A stretch of 64,000 nucleotides of DNA from NCBI GenBank assembly GCA_026929865.2, contig CM049403.1, positions 34,160,001-34,224,000 of the forward strand, read 5' to 3'. How positions within the stretch are numbered: position 1 is the first letter of the stretch; every line of letters begins with the position of its first letter. The notes beneath the pieces are model-generated. The model worked only from the letters and a program-made list of their open reading frames with translations. It searched no databases and was not told where the DNA came from. The position numbers and the translations under genes were made by a program. Below, piece after piece: positions 1 through 9,483 of the stretch. This DNA comes from Hyperoplus lanceolatus. Its lineage: Eukaryota > Chordata > Actinopteri > Uranoscopiformes > Ammodytidae.

Positions 1-222
1 TTTAAACAATGCACCTGATGACATTCCAACCAACATGGATGCCTCCATAAGACCTGCCCGCTCAATGTACAAAATGTAATATTAATATTTGATATTCTCC
101 GCTCAGGAGGATAATTCAGATTATTGGCAGAGGTGATTTTACACCAATGAGGACATGTTTATGAATGAGGATATTGATCTTAGCTTATGAATTACTTAAA
201 ATGTTACACAGTGTCCCTTTAA
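1..222 (+). mobile_element. MITE family A, right-hand part (cut by the window start)
   Basis: It matches the right two thirds of the copy at 559-918 and ends with GTTACACAGTGTCCCTTTAA. It is a non-autonomous DNA transposon with imperfect terminal inverted repeats and TTAA at the ends. Confidence 0.7.
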
Positions 223-240
223 CATTTTTATTCCCTGCAG

Positions 241-440
241 ACTCGGTGTTGGAGGGTTCCTGCCCAGACGGCTCGTTCTCAGACCGTCATGGCCGCCATG
301 CTGTGGGTCACGTTGATGACTTCAGAGCGCTACAGCAGCAGATCAGAGAGGGAGGGGCTCTGCTGGGCAAGATGGCCGCCGCTCTGGTTACCCTGACTAC
401 CACCACCAAGGACTACAGCTACCAGTTCAGCGTTCATCAG
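241..440 (+). CDS. Coding exon 1 of the centrosomin-family gene in this window
   Basis: The acceptor is a pyrimidine run ending TTCCCTGCAG at 231-240, and the donor is CAG|GTGAGT at 440/441. The exon starts inside a codon (phase 2) and ends on a full codon. It encodes about 66 residues, including [19 protein letters not shown] and [16 protein letters not shown] tail ends only about 18 bases upstream of the acceptor. Confidence 0.65.
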
Positions 441-1092
441 GTGAGTGAGCAAGAAAAGCACTACACCATGGGCGCCCCAAAACCAGCAGCTTGTAGAGGC
501 TGCAGTGCAGTGCAAACACACTTTTCCTACTTGTTTTACTTCCGTGGCTAGAAATGCCTTAAAGGTGCAGTGTGTAATATGACATCATCAAGAAAGTTCT
601 AGAAAGTTCTAGAATGCAACACTCCCTGGGTAACCCCTCCCCTTTAGAATAATAACAGAAGCTACAGTGGCCTTCAAGGACAAGAACAATTCTATATTTT
701 AAACAATGCACCTGATGACATTCCAAAAACATGGATTCCTCCATAAGACTTACCTGCTCAATGTACAAAATGTAATATTAATATTTGTAATTCTCTGCTC
801 AGGAGGATAATTCAGATTATTGGCAGAGGTGATTTTACACCAATGAGGACATATTTATGAATGAAGATATTGATTTTAGCTAATGAATTACTTAAAATGT
901 TACACAGTGTCCCTTTAACAATTTTTCATTTGTGATAAATCAAGTTGATGTATTAATGTCCAAAGCAATTTTAAAATTAAAAAAAAAAGTTAGATATTGG
1001 GGCGTCATGAATTCTAAAAATGTAATCGAGTTTGTCTCTGCAAATTATACAGATTAGATGATTTGTGTATAAATAATCTTTAAATAAACCTT

Positions 1093-1127
<35 letters not shown>

Positions 1128-1588
1128 CCGTCCCAGTCCCCAGACTACGGTGCTAATGTGAGGAAGCTCATGTCAGAAACTAAAACCCTGCGTGAGGTTC
1201 TACAGGAGGCGGACTCACTGCTGCACATGTTCTGGAGAGCGAAGCTGCCAAACGGACTGGACAGCAAGGTAATATAATGATAGATGGATAGAGAGAGAGA
1301 GAGAGAAGAGAGGGAGGGAGGGAGGGAGGGAGGGAGGGAGGGAGGGACGGACGGACGGACGGACGGATAGATAGATAGAGGGAGAGAGAGAGAGATGGAG
1401 GGAGGGAGGGATGGAGGGAGAGAGAGAGATAGAGATAGATAGATAGAAAGATACACTTAGTATATCAGTTGTTTTTAGACCAAAAAAAGCAAAATGAAAA
1501 TGCATTTGAAACTTTTTTTTTTAACTTTTTATGCAATTTAAAGAGCATTTGTGTGTGTGTGTGTTTGTGTGTGTGGTGTGGTGTGTGT

Positions 1589-1658
<70 letters not shown>

Positions 1659-1851
1659 GACCAGGCTCTGAGGGAGGAGGTCGTTTCTCTGCGTCTCAAA
1701 CTGTCCGATCGTGACGAGGCGCTTCAGGTTGCCATGGAGAGAGTGAAGAGCTCCGACCGCACCAAAGAAAGCATGGAACACTTTATAGTCAACCAACGTG
1801 AGTCTATCTGTGTGTATGTGTGTGTGTGTGTGTGTGTATGTGTGTGTGTGC

Positions 1852-1934
<83 letters not shown>

Positions 1935-3769
1935 ATGTGTGTGTGCGTCTGTCTGCGTCAGTGTGTGTGTGTGTGTGTGTGTGTGTGAGAGTTTGGATGT
2001 GTGTGTGTGTGCGTCAGTGTGTGTGTGTGTGTGTGCGTCTGTCTACGTCAGTGTGTGTGTGTGTGTGTATGAGAGTTTGGATGTGTGTGTGTGTGTGCGT
2101 CAGTGTGTGTGTGTGTGCGTCTGTGCGTGGCTGTCTTTTTGTGTGTGTGTGTGTGTGTGTGTTTACTGTACTTATGATTAATCAGCTGATGTTTTGTGTT
2201 GGTTGACAGTGTCGAGGACGCGCGACGTGTTGAGCAAAGCAAAGACAAACCTCCAGGTCAGTTCATGAGTCACTAAGCAAAACAGTTTCTCGCGGCCAAC
2301 CGCCACTAGCGGCGAGTGCTGTGTGTTTGCACCATAGATAGTATATACAATGGATGTAGCATCCGGGCTGACCTCAGTTATTCCTACTGCATCCCATTCT
2401 CCTGGCTTATGCGCGTCGCCATCTTCTGAGATTTTTACTCCGCCTCACTCCTCTTGCCGAAAAAGGGCATCAATGTGACGTCAGGGGGAGGGAGATACGC
2501 CCATCTAGCTGACGTATACCTCCGAGGCGAAGTGAGGGACAAGGGGCCGATAGCTGTCACTCAAGAGATCGCGCCCCCTAATCATTCATACATTTTAACC
2601 TCCAAAATAATTAAAAAATATCTTAAAAAAAAAAGACCCAACCTGTCTAATAAAGACGCAACAATGCCAAAAAATAATCTTCAATTATTTATTTATTTAA
2701 ATCAAAAATATCATCTCATTCTGTCCGCTGTGTCTTTCCCTGAAATGTCTCAGGAAAACGAGCTCAGGATTTCCTCCCTCCACTCTCCTTCCTCCTCTGT
2801 TTCCTCTTCCTCGCACCCTGGTAAAGGTAAACCCCCCCCCCCCCACACACTCCCAAACCCTAACCATAACACCACCACCCCCCCTCCCAAACCCTAACCA
2901 TAACACCTCCTATCCACCTGGCTTTGCTGTGCTCTGTTTAGTGCTTGATTTTTGATGAATTAAAGTAGCTACGAGGAACTTTGAAATATTTCTGAAACAG
3001 TCTAATTTTTCCTCCGATGATCATAAAAGACATGTCTCAGCAAACGAGACCATCAGTGCAAAGAATGCTGTTTTTATATAGTTTTTTCTTAATGCCTTTG
3101 TCATGGGTATACGCTCACCCAGGAACAACAGCTGGCGTGGTAAAAACACTACCGCTTTTGTCCAAAGGGGGGCGCTAGAATTAACACACACTGAAAGTTC
3201 CTCGTAGCACCTTTAATTAATCAATTTAGACCTTTTTTTCGACTTTTTTTCTTGAAGTGCATAATGAAAAGAAAAACATCCTACTAATATTTTTTCCTCA
3301 CCCTTAGCCCTAATACTGTTCTGTACTGCAGAGACCACTGTGCACGAGAGGGTTAATTACATCTTTGAGTGTATAATTACAGTTTGAGCTTAACATTTAA
3401 AGGCCTACTTCACTGTTGGAAATATGAAGGTGTGTTGAACTCTGAGATCCTATGAAGTATAAATGTGCAAACATTTTAGAAATCGGTTCATCCTAGCCTG
3501 AGAAACAGGATCCTAGCCTAGGATTAACAGGACAGCTGGGCCAAGGGAAGACTGAGGGAAGACTGAGGGAAGAAAAACCTCATTCATTATATTATAATAG
3601 CGATTTTATTATGATAGAACGCCGGTTCCGTATGGGTGAAGTATTCCTTTAACTAAATATAAATTAATAAACTTAATACAATTATTATTATTTTTTTTTT
3701 GTGTGTGTTGCAGTTGAAAGCCCCGGAGGTTTCTGTGAACTGTCCTTCTCTCCTGGTTGGGTGTCGTGA
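241..3769 (+). CDS. C-terminal exons of a CDK5RAP2/PDE4DIP (centrosomin-family) gene
   Basis: Six candidate exons join in one reading frame: 241-440, 1137-1268, 1659-1797, 2210-2256, 2754-2820 and 3714-3769. Each has AG before it and GT after it, except the last, which ends at a TGA at 3767-3769. The protein is a charged coiled coil with recognisable pieces: [15 protein letters not shown] in exon 1, [18 protein letters not shown] in exon 2, and SMEHFIVNQ joined across a split Leu codon to [15 protein letters not shown] (exons 3-4). I recall similar segments near the C-terminus of CDK5RAP2 and myomegalin (PDE4DIP), which organise gamma-tubulin and microtubules at the centrosome and Golgi. I cannot decide between the two paralogues. 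The 5' end lies outside the window. Exons 5 and 6 are less certain than 1-4. Confidence 0.6.
559..918 (+). mobile_element. MITE family A, full copy
   Basis: About 360 bases running from TTAAAGGTGCAGTGTGTAA to TTACACAGTGTCCCTTTAA, so the ends are imperfect inverted repeats flanked by TTAA. It lies in the intron between exons 1 and 2. It has no coding capacity. Other copies lie at 1-222, 13231-13563, 15826-16165 and 60431-60742, with a relative at 13887-14218. Confidence 0.75.
1095..1128 (+). repeat. (TG)n microsatellite before exon 2
   Basis: A run of TG dinucleotides directly upstream of the exon 2 acceptor. Confidence 0.85.
1137..1268 (+). CDS. Coding exon 2 of the centrosomin-family gene
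   Basis: The acceptor follows a (TG)n run and a short CCGTCCCAG. A nearby alternative AG at 1142-1143 would give an immediate stop, so 1137 is the in-frame start. The donor is AAG|GTAATA. It encodes [18 protein letters not shown] followed by the [18 protein letters not shown] block. Confidence 0.65.
1282..1452 (+). repeat. Compound tetranucleotide repeat (GAGA/GGGA/GGAC/GATA)n
   Basis: Successive blocks of GAGA, GGGA, GGAC and GATA units in the intron between exons 2 and 3. The long open frames over it are repeat artefacts. Confidence 0.85.
1548..1656 (+). repeat. (GT)n microsatellite touching the exon 3 acceptor
   Basis: About 100 bases of near-pure GT that run straight into the TAG acceptor of exon 3. 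Confidence 0.9.
1659..1797 (+). CDS. Coding exon 3 of the centrosomin-family gene
   Basis: The acceptor is the TAG that ends a (GT)n run at 1590-1656, with no real polypyrimidine tract. The donor is CAAC|GTGAGT. It encodes a heptad-like coiled coil ([19 protein letters not shown]) ending SMEHFIVNQ and splits a Leu codon with exon 4. Confidence 0.65.
1808..2162 (+). repeat. Interrupted (TG)n array
   Basis: About 350 bases of TG repeats broken by internally repeated units such as GAGAGTTTGGATG and TGCGTC, which indicate higher-order duplication. It lies between exons 3 and 4. Confidence 0.9.
2210..2256 (+). CDS. Coding exon 4 (47 bases) of the centrosomin-family gene
   Basis: The acceptor is GGTTGACAG and the donor CCAG|GTCAGT. 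Its first two bases complete the Leu codon left by exon 3, giving [16 protein letters not shown], which continues the conserved block without a break. This exact phase match supports both exons. It is too short to show as an open frame of its own. Confidence 0.65.
2290..2750. other. Intron sequence, GC-rich repeat-like then AT-rich
   Basis: It contains a stretch (2300-2580) with many CpG sites and a GATAGTATATACAATGGATG motif of a kind I associate with dispersed fish repeats, then an A-rich region. I see no gene in it. Confidence 0.4.
2754..2820 (+). CDS. Probable exon 5, Ser-rich, of the centrosomin-family gene
   Basis: The acceptor is AATGTCTCAG. Two donors are possible, at 2821 (CTG|GTAAAG) or 2827 (AAAG|GTAAAC), and both leave the same phase. 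It encodes [20 protein letters not shown], a low-complexity Ser-rich stretch, so homology cannot confirm it. The preceding intron holds GC-rich repeat-like sequence at 2300-2580. Confidence 0.4.
2960..3216 (+). mobile_element. MITE family B, full copy
   Basis: About 257 bases from TTAAAGTAGCTACGAGGAAC to GTTCCTCGTAGCACCTTTAA. The ends are inverted repeats of about 20 bases with TTAA at both edges. The body carries GGGTATACGCTCACCCAGG. Copies lie at 6923-7134 and 7872-8125. Confidence 0.8.
3217..3700. other. Intron remainder, no feature seen
   Basis: AT-rich unique-looking sequence with a short tandem duplication (GGAAGACTGAG units near 3546-3572). I see no gene or recognisable element. Confidence 0.4.
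3714..3769 (+). CDS. Probable terminal exon of the centrosomin-family gene
   Basis: The acceptor is GTGTGTGTTGCAG at 3701-3713. Entering in the phase left by exon 5 gives [18 protein letters not shown] and a TGA at 3767-3769. The other open frame here (starting [10 protein letters not shown]) runs longer but does not match the phase of exon 5. I prefer the short frame as the true C-terminus. No clear poly(A) signal is seen before the next repeat. Confidence 0.4.
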
Positions 3770-3865
3770 GGCCAAAGGCTTCATCTTCCTCTGCTGTGTC
3801 TGTACCGGTACGGGCTCCACACCAGCGCCCCTAAGGTTGCCTACATGTAGTGCAACGGCCATACA

Positions 3866-5970
3866 TGGGCTGTGTTCTAAAAGCCCTACTAACGTCCTAC
3901 TCATACTAAAAGCCATACTAATGTCCTACTCATACTAATTTTGACGTCAATTTGAGTATGTTGTGGTTGTGTATGCGAGTTTGTGTAGGCGAGAAATGCC
4001 CGGATGAGTACTTACTTCCGGGAAGATTTTTTGAGTATGGATCGATAGGTCACTTTTCCAACTCAAGCGCCCCCACAATGCATTGCGTCTTTTCAAACGA
4101 CACAAAAGTTTTTTTTTTATTCTTTTTTGCTTCTGTATACTTCAGCGTAAACGTTCCGGCCAGACCTCGCGCCACAATGGATTAGTTTGATAGACAGTAT
4201 GTGTACATGTTGAGTATGAAGGAGGGAGGACGTTAGTAGGGCTTTTAGTATGTAGTATATACAGTATCTCACAAAAGTGAGTACACCCCTCACATTTCTT
4301 CACATTTTTCTTTATATCTTTCCATGGGACAACACTGAAGAAATGACACTTTGATACAATGTAAAGTAGACAGTGTACAGCTTGTATAACAGTGTAAATT
4401 TACTGTCCCTCAAAAATAACTCGACACACAGCCATTAATGTCTAAACTGCTGGCAACAAAGGTAGTACACCCCTTAAAAAAATTAAAAATTGGGCCCAAA
4501 GTGTAAATATTTTGTGTGGCCACCATTATTTTCCAGCACTGCCTTACCCCTCTTGGGCATGGAGTTCACTAGAGCTTCTGGGTTGCAACTGGAACCCTCT
4601 TCCACCCATTTATGACTGCATCACAGAGCTGGTGGATATTAAAGACCTTGCGCTCCTCCACCTTCCGTTTTAAGAAGCCCCAAAGATGCTCAATAGGGTT
4701 TAGGTCTGGAGACATGCTTGGCCAGTCCATAACCTTTACCCTCAGCTTTTTAGCAAGCCACTGGTGGGTCTTGGAGGTGTGTTTGGGGTCGTTATCATGT
4801 TGCAATACTGCCCTGCGGCCCGGTTTACGAAGGTTGAGTGCAAGTGCTCAGCGTTGGCTTTGGAAAATAGACGTATGAGTGCTGCCAGCATTGCTGAAGG
4901 GGTGGGGGGTCAGCCTGTCAGTGCTCAGACCATACGCCGCACTCTGCATCATACTGGTCTGCATGGCTGTCAAACCAGAAGGAAGCCTATTCTAAAGATG
5001 ATGCCACAAGAAACCCACAAAAGTTTGCTGAAGACAAACAGACTACGGACATGGATTACTGCAACCATGTCCTGGTCCCAATCAGATAAAACTATATCAT
5101 TTGGTTCAGAATGGTGTTAAAGAGTGCATGGGCAACAGCTTTGGGCAGAGTAAAAATTTCAGGCATCTTTTGAGTCAACATGGCGGTTGGAGTGTCATGG
5201 TCTGGGGCTGCATGAGTGCTGCCAGCACTGGGGATCTACAGTTCGTGAATTCTAGCTATGTACTGTGACATACTGAAGCAGAGCATGATCCCCTCCCTTC
5301 ATAAACTGGGCCACAGGGCAGTACTGCAACATGATAACGACCCCAAACACCCCTCCCGAACGACCACTGGCTTGCTAAAGGAAGCTGAGGGTAAAAGGTT
5401 ATGGACTGGCCAAGCATGTCTCCAGTCTTAAACCCCTATTGAGCATCTTTGGGGCATCCTAAAACGGGAGATGGAGGAGCGCAAGGACTCTAATATCCAC
5501 AAGCTCCTTGATGTCGTCATGAATGGGTAGAAGAGGGTTCCAGTTGCAACCTGTGAAGCTCTAGTGAACTACATGCCCAAGAGGGTTAAGGTAGTGCTGG
5601 AAAATAATGATGGCAAAACAAAATATTGACACTTTGGGCCCAATTTGGACATTTTTCTTAAGGGTGTACTCACTTTGTTGCCAGCAGTTTAGACATTAAT
5701 GGCTGTGTGTCGAGTTATTTTGAGGGGACAGTAAATTTTTACTGTTATACAAGCTGTACACTGACTTGCATTGTATCAAGTGTCATTTATTCAGTGTTGT
5801 GGAAAAATATAATGAAATATTTGAAGAGAAATGTGAGGTGTACTTCACTTTGTGAGATACTGTATGTTGAGTATGTAGGAGGAGGCGTTAGTAGGGCTTT
5901 AGTATGGAGTATATACATGTTGAGTATGTAGGAGGGAGGACGTTAGTAGGGCTTTTACAACACAGCCATG
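3866..5970. mobile_element. MITE family E, split by a Tc1 insertion
   Basis: The ends are inverted repeats: left CTGTGTTCTAAAAGCCCTAC, right TAGGGCTTTTACAACACAG. Next to both ends are tandem sub-repeats of the same AGGACGTTAGTAGGGCTTTT unit (3873-3935, 4220-4258, 5875-5963). A Tc1 element sits inside at 4262-5862. Confidence 0.65.
4262..5862 (+). mobile_element. Palindromic Tc1-like element, copy 1
   Basis: It is bounded by CAGTATCTCACAAAAGTGAG and its inverse, with TA on each side (4260-4261 and 5863-5864). The right part (about 4860-5690, + strand) is a decayed Tc1 transposase with DNDPKH, the IEHLWG catalytic block and several stops. The left 570 bases are an inverted copy of the 3' end: on the minus strand they again read DNDPKHTSK and SPDLNPIEHLWG (4569-4805). 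The normal 5' end and N-terminus are missing. Copy 2 has the same structure and the same junction. Confidence 0.8.
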
Positions 5971-6208
5971 CGGTCAACTCTAGTTTTGAGAAAAGAAAAA
6001 TGCGATAAATTTTGAGTTGAGTGAGGTCTGGTCTGAGTGTTGCTGGACTTTTTCTGCTGGCTGATAGAGAAGTTATACGAAAGTGAATGATTGCATGTAT
6101 GTGTGTTTCTGTGTAAGTGCGATTAACTAAAAGTATTTTCTCATTTATGAAACCAGAGATCGCCTGAAGTTTGCTTCTGATTCACTCAATCTACAAACAA
6201 AATCTGTG
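5971..6208. other. No feature seen
   Basis: Short unique-looking spacer between MITE E and MITE C. Confidence 0.3.
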
Positions 6209-6534
6209 TTAAAGCTGTAGTGCGTATCTTTTGTCACCCCCCCATGAGGAATTATGAGGAATTGCAATGTCGACGTCATTTTTTCTTAGCAGTAGAATCA
6301 ACAACTGAAACATTTCTTGGGCTCTTCTTGGGGATTTTTCTGAGCTCCTGCACCAGTGTCGGGGAGGGTGGGGTGGGGGACACCAGTTCGTAAACGCTGC
6401 CATACTGAGAAATACAGAGAGAGTTTTGTAGACCTGATAATAGGCTTAATCAACTTCATGTTAACTAGTTTCGGCGATGGCTTGAATTGAACCGACATTC
6501 ATTAATATGAAAAAGTTACGCACTACAGCTTTAG
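6209..6534. mobile_element. MITE family C, full copy
   Basis: About 325 bases from TTAAAGCTGTAGTGCGTA to TACGCACTACAGCTTTAG, a nearly perfect 17-base inverted repeat. No coding capacity. Confidence 0.75.
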
Positions 6535-6922
6535 CCTGTGCATCAGAAGCCAACTTCAGTGTGATTCAAGTAAACAAGGTCCCCCTTGATGCCAGCAGAA
6601 AAAGAGGTTTTAACCAAACTAAAGCTAGGGCCTGTCTTGAGATTTGAGATCATTTTAGTTGCATGTGGTTTGGGCAGCAGCTAGTGGAAACGAAGCCATA
6701 CTCCTCTGCAGAGAATGTACAGTAGATGTTTTAGTTTTTCTTAAGAATCGCCATAAACTACTACTGATAAAATATGGAAAAATACTGTTAAGATATCGAT
6801 AAAGCATTTGTCGGTTTGGTCTAGTAGGTGGTGGATTATGTTCTCCTGCGTTTACTCATAAAATTAAATAAAATGTTTAGCTTTGCAAAAGACAGTGTCG
6901 TCAAACTCCAGAATAGTTCTGG
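6535..6922. other. No feature seen
   Basis: AT-rich spacer between MITE C and a MITE B copy. No open frame or motif that I can support. Confidence 0.3.
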
Positions 6923-7134
6923 TTGAAAGTCTCTACAAGGAACGTTGAAATATTTCTGAAACAGAGACCATCAGTGCAAAGAATGCTGTTTTTATATAGT
7001 TTTTCTTAATGCCTTTGTCATGGGTATACGCTCACCCAGGAACAACAGCTGGCGTAGTAAAAACACTACCGCTTTTGTCCAAAGGGGGTGCAAGAATTAA
7101 CAAAAACTGAAAGTTCCTCTGAGCACCTTTTTAA
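6923..7134 (+). mobile_element. MITE family B, internally deleted copy
   Basis: It matches the copy at 2960-3216 but lacks about 50 bases after the left end, joining TTTCTGAAAC directly to AGAGACCATCAG. It ends in a TTAA. Confidence 0.7.
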
Positions 7135-7525
7135 AGCATATTAAAATGTGCGGGGAACCTTCTGGGTCTTAGCTTAAAACAGTGTTAATATAAAAACAAG
7201 CACACGTGACGCTACAGACTGAAAAAGTCGAGCTGCTCCACAGTTTGTGCGAAGCCTTCAGTAACCGATCCCAAATGTAGAGAGAGAAACTTTTCTTTTA
7301 GTGCACGGTCCAAGAAAAATTACATTTCATGTTAGTAACCAAAAAAGTGGACCACACTTTAATGTTTATTTTTTTAATATATATATTTAACTTTAAGCTG
7401 TTTTTTTTTTTTTGCTTAACTTCTGGATATTTTTTTAAGTTGAAACGTTCCCCTTAAAAGATGACAATCAATGTTTTAAAAAATGGGATGAACAATTGTG
7501 TGTTAGTGTGTGTGCGGCCAGGGTT

Positions 7526-7569
<44 letters not shown>

Positions 7570-7871
7570 AGAGCGCCTCTCTCTCACACACACACACACA
7601 CTGAGGATCTATTTTCTTTTGCAGGATTTATTGTTATAGGTATTTTACACTGGCTTCACCATTTGAGTTGTTCTTCATTTCTCTGTATATTTTGTTAGCG
7701 GTTTCATTTTGTGCATGAACTGTGGCATCACTGCCCTCTAATACTTTTACTGAAATATGCAATTTTTTGGGATTACGGTGCAATAATAACCTTAGTTGTT
7801 TTGCCCATTTTTTCACGTGTTTTTATTTTCAGGCCCGGCTATTAAAGTGCCACCCCATCTGCTGAATACAT
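7135..7871. other. AT-rich spacer with a (TG)n tract
   Basis: It holds a (TG)n run at 7527-7566 followed by (CA)n at 7586-7601, which together can fold back. No gene is recognised. Confidence 0.4.
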
Positions 7872-8125
7872 TTAAAGTAGCTATGAGGAACTTTTAAATA
7901 TTTCTGAAACAGTCTCATTGTTCCTCTGATGATCATGGATTACATGTAACAGCAAACGAGACCATCAGTGCAGAGAATGCTATTTTTATATAGTTTTTCA
8001 TAATGCCTTTGTCATGGGTATACGCTCACCCAGGAACAACAGCTGGCGTGGTAACAACACTACCGCTTTTGTCCAAGGGGGCGCTAGAATGAACACAAAC
8101 TGAAAGTTCCTTGGAGCACCTTTAA
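7872..8125 (+). mobile_element. MITE family B, third copy
   Basis: About 254 bases, TTAA-flanked, with the same terminal inverted repeats and the GGGTATACGCTCACCCAGG core. Confidence 0.8.
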
Positions 8126-8794
8126 ACAATCTGACCTTTGGATGAAAATGTCCAAATCTTGACAATCAATTTTAAAGCTTTTTTTAAAAAGTTTTAATCT
8201 TAAAATTAATCAGATTTTTATAAACAATGTGGAACAAATATGCAAAATCAGAATCACTGTATTAATATATTTATGAAGCAATAAGAACAACCAAAGTGGG
8301 CGGCTTCTACGTTGTCAAATCAGGTGAAAAATGCATTGAGTTTTAATTAAAAAAATGTTTGTCTATTCCCCTACTGGTAAAAGGTCAAACTTTAGTGTCT
8401 TTCTTAGAGTCTGTGTGGTTTTTGAAGGAACCACCTCTCATGTATGTACATAGGAACGCGATTGTGACAGTGTGCAAGTTTTTTGTTTTGCTGTTAAAGA
8501 GCAGCTGTATTTCTATGCATGTTCTCATTATTAAAAAGAATATTTGGGGGTAAATGAAAAAAAACCTCTGAAATAAAAAATATATATAAAAAAAAATCTG
8601 CCTTGTTGTTTGTGTGTGTGTGTGTGTGTGTTGTGTGTGTGTGTGTGTGTGTGTGGGGGGGGGGGGGGGTATTCTGCTCAGCCCAGGATTTCGCTGCCCC
8701 CTTCAGATGATTTTGCGATGGGGTCTAATCGCCAAAGACTCTTTAAATATCTCCAGCACATTCAATAAATGAATTGTTCGTTCTCTCATGATAG
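8126..8794. other. AT-rich spacer, (TG)n then poly(G) at 8610-8669
   Basis: No gene is seen. The only notable sequence is the TG run that changes into 16 or so G residues. Confidence 0.4.
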
Positions 8795-9072
8795 GGGCGA
8801 CTGTGGCTCAGGTGGTAGAGCGGGTCGGCTGATGATCAAAGGGTTGGAGGTTCGATCCCCGCCCTGCCACCTGTGTCACAGTTGTTGTGTCCTTGGGCAA
8901 GACACTTCACCCACCTTGCCTCGTGTGAATGTCGATAGTTAGTCTGCTATCGGTGTATGAATGTGTGTGTGAATGGTAACGTGGGAATGGGAACAGGTCT
9001 CCCTTGCAAAAGAGTCTTCGGTCTCAATGGGATTTACCTGTATAAATAAAGGTTAAAAAAAAAAAAAAAAAA
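8795..9072 (+). mobile_element. tRNA-derived SINE
   Basis: The tRNA-like head has a box A (GTGGCTCAGGTGGTAGAGC, near 8803-8820) and a box B (GGTTCGATCCC, 8849-8859). It continues with CCTTGGGCAAGACACTTCACCC, a central motif I associate with fish SINEs, and ends in TAAATAAAGGTT and poly(A). It is a retroposon, not a working tRNA gene. Confidence 0.8.
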
Positions 9073-9116
9073 TGATTGAACTACAGTAGCCTATACTAGA
9101 CGTTTTAATTAAAAGA

Positions 9117-9483
9117 AGCTTCAGTAAGTGGAATGGTCAGTTAAGCTAACTTCCTGTCACTGACTGCAGCTAGCAGTCCCCGCCCTCGTGCCCACGTCCA
9201 CACATTAATGCACTGCACGGTCTTCAAGCATAGCATGAGAGGTTATCTAGCATCATCTCAGATAAGTAAGTGTGATAAAACATGATAAAAGCAATCAAAA
9301 CAGACATTGGGAAGGATTTTTAGATGCTCCACTCATTGTAGGCACATAAACATTCACCCATCTGTGGCGTAGTGGGTTCACAAAAAAGTTTATTTTGCGG
9401 ATTACATGCACAGCGGGTGATTTAGAGATCGGCTTAATGAAACGCGCACACTGTATGAATAAAGAGCAATTTAACATTCAGAA
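9117..9483 (+). mobile_element. MITE family F fragment
   Basis: It shares CTAACTTCCTGTCACTGACTG and the following GC-rich core with copies at 24022-25376 (split), 61419-61667 and 63249-63602. In the last copy the ends are inverted repeats (AGGAGAAGTAAGTG). Confidence 0.6.

Noticed and set aside
1145..2250. Long open frames of Cys-Val, Thr-His and Ser-Leu repeats on both strands
   Set aside because: They are translations of (TG)n, GAGA and GATA microsatellites and not genes.
8795..8870. Possible tRNA genes (also near 13650 and 24663)
   Set aside because: Boxes A and B are present but each is the head of a SINE with a LINE-like tail and A-rich end; two have target duplications.
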